In this document: one piece after another, positions 12,376-19,834 of the stretch | How positions within the stretch are numbered: position 1 is the first letter of the stretch | Layout of the letters: each line of letters begins with the position of its first letter | Origin: Stenotrophomonas acidaminiphila | GTDB taxonomy: Bacteria > Pseudomonadota > Gammaproteobacteria > Xanthomonadales > Xanthomonadaceae | Assembly (NCBI RefSeq): GCF_001431595.1 | Contig: NZ_LDJO01000016.1 | Coordinates: 1 to 35,194, forward strand | DNA: 35,194 nt | Direction: 5' to 3' | The notes under the pieces: generated by a model | Database searches by the model: none | What the model was told of the DNA's origin: nothing | Seen by the model: the letters and a program-made list of their open reading frames with translations, nothing else | Translations under genes and position numbers: made by a program

Positions 12376-13282
12376 CTACGCCAAGGTGATGCCTACCTTC
12401 TGGACGGGCGAGACCGGCAAGGCGATCCGCCGAAGGGGGCCGGAAGGGGTCATCTGCGCCCTGTACCTGATGTCCTCGCCGGCCTCGAACATGCTGGGCC
12501 TGTACTACCAGCCCATCCTCTACATGGCACACGAGACCGGGCTAGGGGTCGAAAGGGCCTCCGAAGGGCTGAGGGTGTGCATCGAAGAGGGCCTTTGTAG
12601 CTATGACGAAGGGTCCGAGTTCGTGTGGGTCCACGAGATGGCTACCTTCCAGATTGGCAAGGGTTTGAAGGCCTCGGACAACCGTTGTGTGGGCGTGCAG
12701 CGGGACTACGACAGCCTGCCGGACAACCCTTTCCTCGGTGCCTTCTTCGACCGCTACAAGGCCGATTTCCACCTGACGCGCAGAAGGGGTTCGGAAGGGC
12801 CTTCCAGACTCCTTTCAAGCCAAGAGCAGGAACAGGAGCAGGAGCAGGAAGAAGAGCAATCCTCACTACGTTCGGATTCGCAGCCGCCGGCCGACGCCGT
12901 CGACCTGCTGCTGGACGCCCCGCAAGCCGCAACCGTGCATCCGCACCCTGGCGGCAGGACTGCCGAGATCGTCCTGGCTGCCTACCACCAGCTGCTGCCG
13001 AACTGCCAGCGCATCGTGGTGCTGAACCCGAAGCGCCAGCGGCGAGTGCTGGCCGCGGACAAGCTGGCCCGCCAGCTGTGCCGGCAACTGGGCTGGGAGT
13101 ACGACGCCGCGGCGTTCTGGCAGGCCTACTTCGAGCAGTGCGCCGCTGACCCGTGGCTGCGCGGCGACGTGCCGAACCCGAACAACCCGCGGTGGAAGCA
13201 GAACCTGGACGTGCTGCTGGCCGAGGACCGCTTCGCGCAGATCATGGACCAGGCCGTGACTGCGCTGGGGGATGCGGCATGA
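12368..13282 (+). CDS. Phage replication initiator / helicase loader
   Basis: The 304-residue protein has an N-terminal winged-helix region (MRDYAKVMPTFWTGETGKAI) of the type found in phage replication proteins. A flexible linker at about residues 152-165 has a run of Gln-Glu repeats (QEQEQEQEQEEEQ). The C-terminal domain is aromatic-rich (WEYDAAAFWQAYFEQCAADP, then NPRWKQNLDVLL) like DnaT or lambda-P-type loaders. It directly precedes and overlaps a DnaB-type helicase gene, which it probably loads at the phage origin. I chose ATG 12368; a GTG at 12359 is possible. An origin within the gene, as in lambda O, is possible but not proven. Confidence 0.78.
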   Translation: MRDYAKVMPTFWTGETGKAIRRRGPEGVICALYLMSSPASNMLGLYYQPILYMAHETGLGVERASEGLRVCIEEGLCSYDEGSEFVWVHEMATFQIGKGLKASDNRCVGVQRDYDSLPDNPFLGAFFDRYKADFHLTRRRGSEGPSRLLSSQEQEQEQEQEEEQSSLRSDSQPPADAVDLLLDAPQAATVHPHPGGRTAEIVLAAYHQLLPNCQRIVVLNPKRQRRVLAADKLARQLCRQLGWEYDAAAFWQAYFEQCAADPWLRGDVPNPNNPRWKQNLDVLLAEDRFAQIMDQAVTALGDAA

Positions 13283-14775
13283 CCGCGCCGATCGACACCC
13301 AGGGCGAGCTGGAGCGGATGGCGGCTCTGTACGCCGGCGCCAAGGAGTCCGCGGCACCGCAGGGCGCCCGTGTGCCCCCGCACAGCATCGACGCCGAGCA
13401 GGCCGTGCTGGGCGGGCTGATGCTGGTGGCGCGGGCCTGGTGGAACGTGGCGGACGTGGTGACGGCCGAGGACTTCTACCGCCGCGACCACCAGCTGATC
13501 TTCCGGGCCATCGCCGAGTTGGCCGCCAAGGAGCAGCCCTTCGACGCGGTGACCATCGGCGAGTGGTTCGAGTCCCGCGGCAAGCTGGACCAGGTGGGCG
13601 AAGGTGCCTACCTGCTGGAGCTGGCCAGCACCACGCCGTCCGCGGCGAACATCCGGGCCTATGCCGAGATCGTGGCCGACAAGGCCCGGCTGCGGCAGCT
13701 GATCGAGGTCGGCACGGCGATGGTGAACGATGGGTTCGCCCCGGACGGCCGCAGCAGCGTGGAGTTGGTGGGCGAGGCCCAGAGCCGCATCGGTGGGTTG
13801 CTGGACAGCGAGCCGTGCGAGCTGGAGTCGGTCGCACCGGTGATGCAGCGCGTCTACGACCGCCTGTCCGAGCGCGCTACGGCCGGCACCCAGGTGCACG
13901 GGCTGTCCACGGGCATCACGGACCTGGACGCACTGCTGGGCGGCCTGCAGCCGGGCGGGCTGTACGTCCTGGCAGCACGCCCGAAGATGGGCAAGACCAC
14001 GCTGGCGCAGAACATCGCCGAGTGGGTGGCGCTGCAGCAGCACAAGGCCGTGGCGGTTTTCAGCTTCGAGATGCAGCCCGAGGAACTGGGCGATCGCATG
14101 CTGGCGAGCATCGGCGGGATCGATGGCCAGCGGATCCGCTCGGGCGAGTTGGACGACAACGACTGGAGCAACGTCACCCGTGCGATGAAGCGGCTGCGCG
14201 AGGCTGCCATCTTCGTGAGCCGTCCGCGCAATGCCCGCGTGGAGCATGTCGTGGCGCAGGTGCGCCGGCAGCATGCCCGCAACCCGCTAGGCCTGGTGGT
14301 GATCGACTACCTGCAGCTGATGACCGTGGTGGGGGACAACCGTGCGGCCGGCATCGGCGAGATCACCCGGGCGCTGAAGCTGATGGCGGCCGAACTGAAG
14401 GTGCCGGTGCTGCTGCTGTCCCAGCTCAACCGGGACCTGGAGAAGCGGCCCGACAAGCGCCCCATCGTCTCGGACCTGCGCGACTCAGGATCCATCGAGC
14501 AGGACGCCGACGCCGTTGTGTTCATCTACCGCGACGAGATCTACGACCGGCACACCCGCTACCGCGGCACGGCCGAGCTGATCGTGGGCATCCAGCGCAA
14601 CGGCCCGTCCGGCGACGTGCGTGTGCTGTACCAGCCCGAGCAGTTCCGGTTCTCCAACCTGCCGGAGTACTGGCAGCCGGCGCCCATCGCCACTACCCCC
14701 GACAAGCCCGCGAAGGCGGCCGGCTTCGGCCGGATGAAGACCACGGCCGCAGCGGCAAGGGCAGGTGACCAATGA
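13279..14775 (+). CDS. dnaB: Replicative DNA helicase, DnaB type
   Basis: The 498-residue protein is a hexameric replicative helicase. The N-terminal DnaB domain begins at PPHSIDAEQAVLGGLML, and the RecA-like motor has Walker A ARPKMGKTT (about residues 233-241), Walker B LVVIDYLQLM, and the late motif RDSGSIEQDADAVVFIYRDE. Length and domain order are normal for phage-encoded DnaB. The start overlaps the loader gene by 4 bases. Having its own helicase frees the phage from competing for host DnaB. Confidence 0.97.
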   Translation: MTAPIDTQGELERMAALYAGAKESAAPQGARVPPHSIDAEQAVLGGLMLVARAWWNVADVVTAEDFYRRDHQLIFRAIAELAAKEQPFDAVTIGEWFESRGKLDQVGEGAYLLELASTTPSAANIRAYAEIVADKARLRQLIEVGTAMVNDGFAPDGRSSVELVGEAQSRIGGLLDSEPCELESVAPVMQRVYDRLSERATAGTQVHGLSTGITDLDALLGGLQPGGLYVLAARPKMGKTTLAQNIAEWVALQQHKAVAVFSFEMQPEELGDRMLASIGGIDGQRIRSGELDDNDWSNVTRAMKRLREAAIFVSRPRNARVEHVVAQVRRQHARNPLGLVVIDYLQLMTVVGDNRAAGIGEITRALKLMAAELKVPVLLLSQLNRDLEKRPDKRPIVSDLRDSGSIEQDADAVVFIYRDEIYDRHTRYRGTAELIVGIQRNGPSGDVRVLYQPEQFRFSNLPEYWQPAPIATTPDKPAKAAGFGRMKTTAAAARAGDQ

Positions 14776-15227
14776 GTACCTTCATCCTCCGGGCCGAGAA
14801 CGCCCGGGACCGCATGGCCGCGGCCTGGCGCTTCGCCTGCCAGTACCTGGAGCTTGGCCGGGCCGTCCGCGTCGAGGTCAAGGAGTGCAAGTCCACCCGC
14901 AGCCTGGAGCAGAACGCGATGCTCCACGCCATCTGCGAGGACATTGCCCAGCAGCGGCAGTGGGCCGGCCGCTGGATCGACAAGGAGGGCTGGAAGCGCC
15001 TGCTGGTCGACGCCTGGGCGCGCACCGAGAGCCGGCAGCAGGGCGACATCGTGCCGTCGCTGGACGGCGCCAGCGTGGTGAACTTGGCCGTGCAGACCAG
15101 AACCATGTCCGTGGGCGACATGGCGGACCTGATCACATTCGCGCAGGCCTGGGCCGTGGAGAACGGCGTGCGGCTCAACGAGCCGCGGTATCGGGACTAC
15201 GGCGAGCAGCCGCGGAGGGTGGCGTGA
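14772..15227 (+). CDS. ninB: NinB / Orf recombination mediator
   Basis: The 151-residue protein matches the NinB family (lambda Orf), which binds single-stranded DNA and replaces RecFOR functions in phage recombination. Typical are CKSTRSLEQNAMLHAICEDI, GRWIDKEGWKRLLVDAWAR and LNEPRYRDYG. It overlaps the helicase gene by 4 bases (ATGA). It complements the ERF/exonuclease system in the left arm. Confidence 0.92.
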   Translation: MSTFILRAENARDRMAAAWRFACQYLELGRAVRVEVKECKSTRSLEQNAMLHAICEDIAQQRQWAGRWIDKEGWKRLLVDAWARTESRQQGDIVPSLDGASVVNLAVQTRTMSVGDMADLITFAQAWAVENGVRLNEPRYRDYGEQPRRVA

Positions 15228-15235
15228 TGCCTATT

Positions 15236-15793
15236 TCATATTTTTCGATAGTGGTTCTTGGCACCAGCTCCGGCGAGCTTCTCCAGTATCCGAATCGCTT
15301 GGCTCAGCTTCAATGCAGCGGCATTCGCATGTTCGAAGAATGCCTGTTCGTGAGTCTCGTCGCCGTCGGAAATAAGTGCGTTGTCGGTGGCAAACCATGC
15401 AAGTTGGGCATGGTAGAGAAAATCCTGAACGATTCCACTTGCTGGGCCGAAACCGTCACTGCGGTCCATCAAAGCGGTATCCGTGGGGTTCACTTCGATG
15501 ATCCCCTGAATGTGTTTCCAGTTATTGAAAGTGAGAGGCTTTGGGGCTTGGCCGAAGGCATCAAGCGCGCCTTGGATGGAGTAGTGCCAGTTTCTAAAGA
15601 GATTCAAATTTGCAAGGGCGAGGGCACGCGCGCGCGAATCCTCTGTTGCCTGCTGGCGTTTGATAGCTGCCCGGTGCTGCTGCCAAGGCACTGCAACTGC
15701 CACGAAGATCGCCAATACAGAGCCGACAGCTTGCACCCAGGCTGCCTGCGCCTCGGGCTTCATTGCACTCCAGAAGATAAATGCGCACTCCAT
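15236..15793 (-). CDS. Membrane-anchored protein of unknown function, probable moron
   Basis: The 185-residue product has an N-terminal hydrophobic segment (VGSVLAIFVAVAVPW, about residues 22-37), followed by a charged stretch (QQHRAAIKRQQATEDSRARA) and a soluble helical domain. AAGGGGGAAGG precedes the start at 15793. It is on the minus strand inside the plus-strand replication operon and is visibly richer in A and T than its neighbours, so it was probably inserted later. Only 29 bases separate it from the divergent nuclease gene. The family is not recognised. The layout matches that of the gene at 2568-3167, although the sequences are not obviously alike. Confidence 0.75.
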   Translation of the reverse strand: MECAFIFWSAMKPEAQAAWVQAVGSVLAIFVAVAVPWQQHRAAIKRQQATEDSRARALALANLNLFRNWHYSIQGALDAFGQAPKPLTFNNWKHIQGIIEVNPTDTALMDRSDGFGPASGIVQDFLYHAQLAWFATDNALISDGDETHEQAFFEHANAAALKLSQAIRILEKLAGAGAKNHYRKI

Positions 15794-15822
15794 GCCTTCC
15801 CCCTTGCACTGAGGTCCGCAGC

Positions 15823-16203
15823 ATGAAGCTCGGCCGCTCAACCGGCAAGCCGACCGTTGCGCAGCAGGCACGGATGGACGCCATCACCGAGATTGGCTGC
15901 ATCGTCGCCAACAGCCTGGGCCTCGGGCACGTCCCCTGCGAGGTGCACCACCTGACCGTCGGCGGCAAGCACGGCGCCAAGCGGCGCGGCCACGACTTCA
16001 CCGTGGGCCTGAACCCTTGGAGCCACCGCGGCGAGCCATTCGGCGGCATGTCGGCCGAGACCTGCGAACGCCTGTTCGGCCCCAGCTACGCCAAGCAGCC
16101 CCGCCGGTTCCGGCAGGAGATCGGCAGCGACGACTACCTGCTGGACCTGCAGAACACTCTGATCGAGAAGCACCGGAAGGAGAGCAGCCCATGGGCAGCA
16201 TGA
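15823..16203 (+). CDS. Ref-family RecA-dependent nuclease
   Basis: This 126-residue protein resembles phage P1 Ref, an HNH-type nuclease that cuts DNA in a RecA-dependent manner. Potential metal and catalytic residues are Cys26, Cys39, His42-His43 (CEVHHLTVGG), His57 in AKRRGHDF and His68 in NPWSHRGE. The C-terminal FRQEIGSDDYLLDLQNTLIE also fits the family. GAGG lies 7 bases before ATG 15823; a longer frame from 15781 lacks a site. It lies among nin-type recombination genes. Confidence 0.85.
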   Translation: MKLGRSTGKPTVAQQARMDAITEIGCIVANSLGLGHVPCEVHHLTVGGKHGAKRRGHDFTVGLNPWSHRGEPFGGMSAETCERLFGPSYAKQPRRFRQEIGSDDYLLDLQNTLIEKHRKESSPWAA

Positions 16204-16568
16204 ACGAGAACAAGATCAAGCCAATTGTGGCTCTGTGCCTTTCGGCTGCGGGGCGCTATTGGTCAACAACGGTTGCAGTCAATGGTCTCCCCTTGGGCGA
16301 CTACTACGACCAAGCCGCTATCGACCGCCTGACGGCAGAGCTTGCTGAGAACGAGGCGGTTATCAATGTCTGGAGAGGGCGAACTCAGCGCGCCGAGGCA
16401 GAGCGTGACGCGCTTCGGGTTGAAGCCATGCTGTACCGAGAAGTGATCGAGTACGCGCTGGCTCAGCACAGCGGCCGGCACACCGATGTCCACAACCATT
16501 GGGCGGCCAAAGCCATGAACGAGCTTGCTGCCATCGACGCTGCGCACGCGAAGGAACTCAGGGGATGA
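16191..16568 (+). CDS. Hypothetical phage protein (125 aa)
   Basis: The product has a polar N-terminus (MGSMNENKIKPIVALCLSAA) and a central coiled-coil-like stretch (LTAELAENEAVINVWRGRTQ). AAGGAG lies about 10 bases before ATG 16191, and its 5' end overlaps the nuclease gene by 13 bases. Its stop overlaps the start of the resolvase gene. Function unknown. Confidence 0.65.
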   Translation: MGSMNENKIKPIVALCLSAAGRYWSTTVAVNGLPLGDYYDQAAIDRLTAELAENEAVINVWRGRTQRAEAERDALRVEAMLYREVIEYALAQHSGRHTDVHNHWAAKAMNELAAIDAAHAKELRG

Positions 16569-17071
16569 CCGCGCTCCGCCTGACCTTCGGCATCGACCCG
16601 GGCCTGACCGGCGCCATCGTGACCCTACTGGACGGCGTGGCCGGCCCGATGATCGACCTGCCTACCCGGCGAGTGGACGGCTGGGGCGAGATCGACGCTC
16701 GGGCCTTGGCCATCTTCATCCGCGAGCAGCGCGCCGCGCATCCCGGCGCCTTCGTGTCGGCCTGCGTCGAGAAGGTGGGCGCCATGCCCGGCGACGGCGG
16801 CACCAGCGCCTTCCGGTTTGGCGAGACCAGCGGCGGTATCCGTTTCACGCTCGACGTACTGGGCGTGCCGTACACCCGCGCCATCCCGGCGGTGTGGAAG
16901 CGTCAGTTCTCCCTGATTGGCAAGGACAAGGACGCGGCGCGGCAGCTGGCCATCCAGCGGTTCCCCGAGGTCGCGCACATGCTGACCCGGAAGAAAGACA
17001 ACGGGCGGGCTGATGCCCTGCTTATCGCCCTGTACGGTGAACAGCGCCTGGCCAGCGGGGTGGCCGCTTGA
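16565..17071 (+). CDS. RuvC-like Holliday junction resolvase
   Basis: The 168-residue protein has the RNase H-like fold of RuvC resolvases. FGIDPGLTGAI gives the first catalytic Asp (Asp11), CVEKVGAM gives Glu69, and KKDNGRADALLIALYG gives Asp145 and Asp150. It would cut branched DNA formed by recombination or replication before packaging. It overlaps the upstream gene by 4 bases. Its position in a nin-like block is the usual one. Confidence 0.9.
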   Translation: MTALRLTFGIDPGLTGAIVTLLDGVAGPMIDLPTRRVDGWGEIDARALAIFIREQRAAHPGAFVSACVEKVGAMPGDGGTSAFRFGETSGGIRFTLDVLGVPYTRAIPAVWKRQFSLIGKDKDAARQLAIQRFPEVAHMLTRKKDNGRADALLIALYGEQRLASGVAA

Positions 17072-17760
17072 CCGACGCAATAGCCCGCATGTGGAAGCGC
17101 TACCGAGCCCGTGTCCGTCGCATGGGCAGGTGCTCGGTGTGCCAATTCCGCGAGCTGACCGACGGGACGTTCCACTGCCGGCGCCAGCCGGACCGGCATG
17201 GTGCGTGTGACACCGATGGGCGCCTGCCGGCATTCAGATTGGACGACGAGGTCCTGGACGAGCTGCGAGATGCGAGATGCGTAGAGCGGGAGGATGCGAT
17301 GGCCACTTCGAACCACGACACCAACCGAGACCCCACGCCGCGTAGGCAGGTGGAGCGCCACATCAAGCCGGCATTCTGCCTGGACGACTGTGCCACGGTG
17401 CAGGAGTTGGCCCAGCGGCTCCAGAAGCGCATCCGCCAGACGCTCTACGCCCGAGGGGCCGGCACGGTGGTGGCCATCAACAGCCAGGCCGAGGTCTACC
17501 TGCTCATGGCGGGGGAGGCGAGGACCGAGCGCTTCTACGCCGAGCAGTACGACTGGGTGATGGGCACCTACGCGGAGCTTCCGATGGGCGGGGGCAACGC
17601 AGCGGTGCCGGACCTGCACGCCCTGGAAGAGGACATCCGCTTCCACCTGCCTGCGTGGGCGCTGGACGATGAGCCTGCCCAGTTGGACCAGGGAGCCGAG
17701 CGGCCCGTGCAGCTCCAGCTCCCGTTCCCTCCGTTGCATGAGATGGCCGCTGCCGCGTAA
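17068..17760 (+). CDS. Hypothetical phage protein with N-terminal Cys cluster (230 aa)
   Basis: The N-terminal region has a Cys pattern (RCSVCQF, HCRRQ, GACDTD) that could bind zinc. The C-terminal part is acidic, with an aromatic segment (RFYAEQYDWVMGTYAELPMG). I chose TTG 17068, which overlaps the resolvase stop and follows GGGGTGG; ATG 17089 is an alternative. A strong internal ribosome site (GGGAGG) precedes an in-frame ATG at 17299, so a shorter second product may also be made. By position, the last early gene before the terminase, it might be a late regulator, but no Q-family similarity is seen. Confidence 0.6.
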   Translation: MTDAIARMWKRYRARVRRMGRCSVCQFRELTDGTFHCRRQPDRHGACDTDGRLPAFRLDDEVLDELRDARCVEREDAMATSNHDTNRDPTPRRQVERHIKPAFCLDDCATVQELAQRLQKRIRQTLYARGAGTVVAINSQAEVYLLMAGEARTERFYAEQYDWVMGTYAELPMGGGNAAVPDLHALEEDIRFHLPAWALDDEPAQLDQGAERPVQLQLPFPPLHEMAAAA

Positions 17761-17767
17761 TGGCGGC

Positions 17768-17977
17768 ATGAGCGACCGCCAGACGCCCAACACCATCGAT
17801 CCGTATCTCGAAGCGCCGGCCGGGGCGCTCTCTGCAGTACCGGCCCGACCAGCGGGCAGGTGTCGACAACAGCCCGCAGCCGACACGGAAGAGGCCGCGT
17901 GCGGCCGGCCGGGGGCTATGACCCCTGGTGACGCCATGACTTCCGGGAATCGGCGATCCACCGCTGTAGGGGGCTGA
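17768..17977 (+). CDS. Short tentative gene before the terminase (69 aa)
   Basis: From ATG 17768 a 69-codon frame (MSDRQTPNTIDPYLEAP) fills the 219-base gap before the small terminase gene. It is preceded by a chain of overlapping starts and stops (ATGGCGGCATGA from 17760) that could carry ribosomes into it. The second half is low in complexity and may be non-coding. A stem-loop CCGGGGG/CCCCTGG lies within it. This stretch could also hold a packaging site, but nothing proves that. Confidence 0.3.
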   Translation: MSDRQTPNTIDPYLEAPAGALSAVPARPAGRCRQQPAADTEEAACGRPGAMTPGDAMTSGNRRSTAVGG

Positions 17978-17979
17978 CC

Positions 17980-18495
17980 ATGTCACGCAAGACAGTCAAG
18001 CCCGCTGTCAAGAAGGCGGCAACACAGCCACCGGGCAAGAAGGGCGCGGGTGGCCGGCCCAGCAAGTACAAGCCCGAGTTCGCCAAGCAGGCCAAGTTCC
18101 TCGCCGACAAGGGCTGCACAGATCCTGAGGTGGCGGCCTTCTTCGAGGTGGCCCTGTCGACGGTCTCCCTGTGGAAGCTGAAGCACCCCGAGTTTTCGGA
18201 AGCCCTAAGGCTGGGCAAGGCTGAGGCCGACAGCCGGGTGGAGCGGGCGTTGTTCGAGCGGGCCACCGGCTACAGCCATCCGGACACCCACGTCAGCAGC
18301 TACCTAGGCGAGGTGACCCTGACGCCAGTGATGAAGCACTACCCGCCGGACTCCACGGCGATGATCTTCTGGCTGAAGAACCGCAAGCCGGAGCACTGGC
18401 GCGACAAGCCGGAGGGCTTCAACGACGATGCGCCGCCGCCGGCAGCCGTCACGGTCGACGTGGTCAGTGGGCGCAAGCGTGCCGACGCTCAATGA
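17980..18495 (+). CDS. terS: Terminase small subunit
   Basis: The 171-residue protein fits the small terminase family that recognises phage DNA for packaging. After a basic Lys/Pro-rich N-terminus, residues about 25-70 (GGRPSKYKPEFAKQAKFLAD, then DPEVAAFFEVALSTVSLWK) form the DNA-binding helix-turn-helix. The central segment VERALFERATGYSHPDTHV and the WLKNRKPEHWRDKPE motif are typical of terminase small subunits. It overlaps the large subunit gene by 17 bases. Confidence 0.93.
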   Translation: MSRKTVKPAVKKAATQPPGKKGAGGRPSKYKPEFAKQAKFLADKGCTDPEVAAFFEVALSTVSLWKLKHPEFSEALRLGKAEADSRVERALFERATGYSHPDTHVSSYLGEVTLTPVMKHYPPDSTAMIFWLKNRKPEHWRDKPEGFNDDAPPPAAVTVDVVSGRKRADAQ

Positions 18496-19834
18496 GCCCC
18501 AGGCGGCGTTCCTCCAGCTGCCGCACAAGTTCCGGGCGTTCGTAGGGGGCTTCGGCTCGGGCAAGACCTGGGTGGGGTGCGGCTCACTGTGCCGCCATGC
18601 CTGGGAGTTCCCGCGGATCCCCACGGGGTACTTCGCGCCCAGCTATCCGCAGATCCGCGACATCTTCTACCCGACGATCGAAGAGGTGGCCTTCGACTGG
18701 GGGCTGCGAGCGCAGATCAACCAGTCGAACAAGGAGGTGCACCTGTACGCCGGCCGGCAGTACCGCGGAACGGCCATCTGCCGGTCCATGGACAACCCGG
18801 CCAGCATCGTGGGCTTCAAGATCGGCCGCGGTCTGGTGGACGAGATCGACACGCTGAAGAAGCGGAAGGCACATGACGCCTGGCGGAAGATCATCGCCCG
18901 CCTGCGCGTGAAGGCGCCCGGCCTGCAGAACGGCATCGATGTGACGACGACGCCCGAGGGCTTCAATTTCGTCTACGAGCAGTTCGAGCAGATCCCGGGC
19001 CAGGAGCCGGCCAAGGCCGCGCTGTACGGCAAGGTCCACGCCAGCACCTACGACAACGAGATCAACCTGCCGGACGACTACATCGAGTCCCTGTTCGAGA
19101 CGTACCCGGCGCAGCTGGTGAAGGCCTACATCAACGGCCTGTTCGTCAACCTGACCAGTGGCTCGGTGTACGCGGCCTACGACCGCAAGCTCAACGGCAC
19201 CATGGCCACGATCAACGACGACGACCGGCTCCACGTGGGCATGGACTTCAACGTGATGAACATGACGGCCGTCGTCTGCGTGATCCGGGCCGGCCAGCCG
19301 CTGGCGCTGGAAGAGTTCACCGGCGTCAGGGACACCCCGGCCATGATCGTGGCGCTGCGTGAGCGGTTCGGCGATCGGCACATTGCGGTCTACCCCGACG
19401 CCAGTGGGGAGAGCTCGCACACCAACAACGCCAGTGTGTCCGACCTTGGCCTTCTGCGGGCGGCCGGGTTCGTCGTCCGGGTGCCGCCGTCCAACCCCCG
19501 CATCCGCGCCCGCGTGGTGAGCGTCAACGCGATGCTCTGCAATGCCAGGGGCGTGCGCCGCCTACGGGTGAACCCGGTGGGCTGCCCCAAGTTGACCGAG
19601 GCGCTGGAGAAGCAGGCCTACGACGCCAACGGCATGCCGGACAAGACCACCGGCTTCGATCACCCGCCGGACGCACTGGGCTACTTCATTCACAGCCGCT
19701 TCCCGGCCATCGCCAGCGCAAGGGCGCCGACCTCCGTTGAACGGGGTCGGGTCATCACGCCTTATAGCCGCCAATGGCTCGAGCACAACGGCGAGGCAGC
19801 CGACGCGATGGAACGGAAGAGGAAGATGCTATGA
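18479..19834 (+). CDS. terL: Terminase large subunit
   Basis: The 451-residue protein is the packaging motor. The ATPase domain carries Walker A GGFGSGKTW (about residues 23-31) and Walker B RGLVDEID. The C-terminal RNase H-like nuclease has HVGMDFNVMNMTA, VYPDASGE and DHPPDALGYFIH, supplying the acidic metal ligands. I chose GTG 18479 (PTLNEPQAAFLQLPHKF), because the longer frame from 18428 is mostly a shadow of the small subunit. It overlaps the portal gene by 4 bases. Headful packaging is likely for this type, but inferred. Confidence 0.95.
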   Translation: MPTLNEPQAAFLQLPHKFRAFVGGFGSGKTWVGCGSLCRHAWEFPRIPTGYFAPSYPQIRDIFYPTIEEVAFDWGLRAQINQSNKEVHLYAGRQYRGTAICRSMDNPASIVGFKIGRGLVDEIDTLKKRKAHDAWRKIIARLRVKAPGLQNGIDVTTTPEGFNFVYEQFEQIPGQEPAKAALYGKVHASTYDNEINLPDDYIESLFETYPAQLVKAYINGLFVNLTSGSVYAAYDRKLNGTMATINDDDRLHVGMDFNVMNMTAVVCVIRAGQPLALEEFTGVRDTPAMIVALRERFGDRHIAVYPDASGESSHTNNASVSDLGLLRAAGFVVRVPPSNPRIRARVVSVNAMLCNARGVRRLRVNPVGCPKLTEALEKQAYDANGMPDKTTGFDHPPDALGYFIHSRFPAIASARAPTSVERGRVITPYSRQWLEHNGEAADAMERKRKML

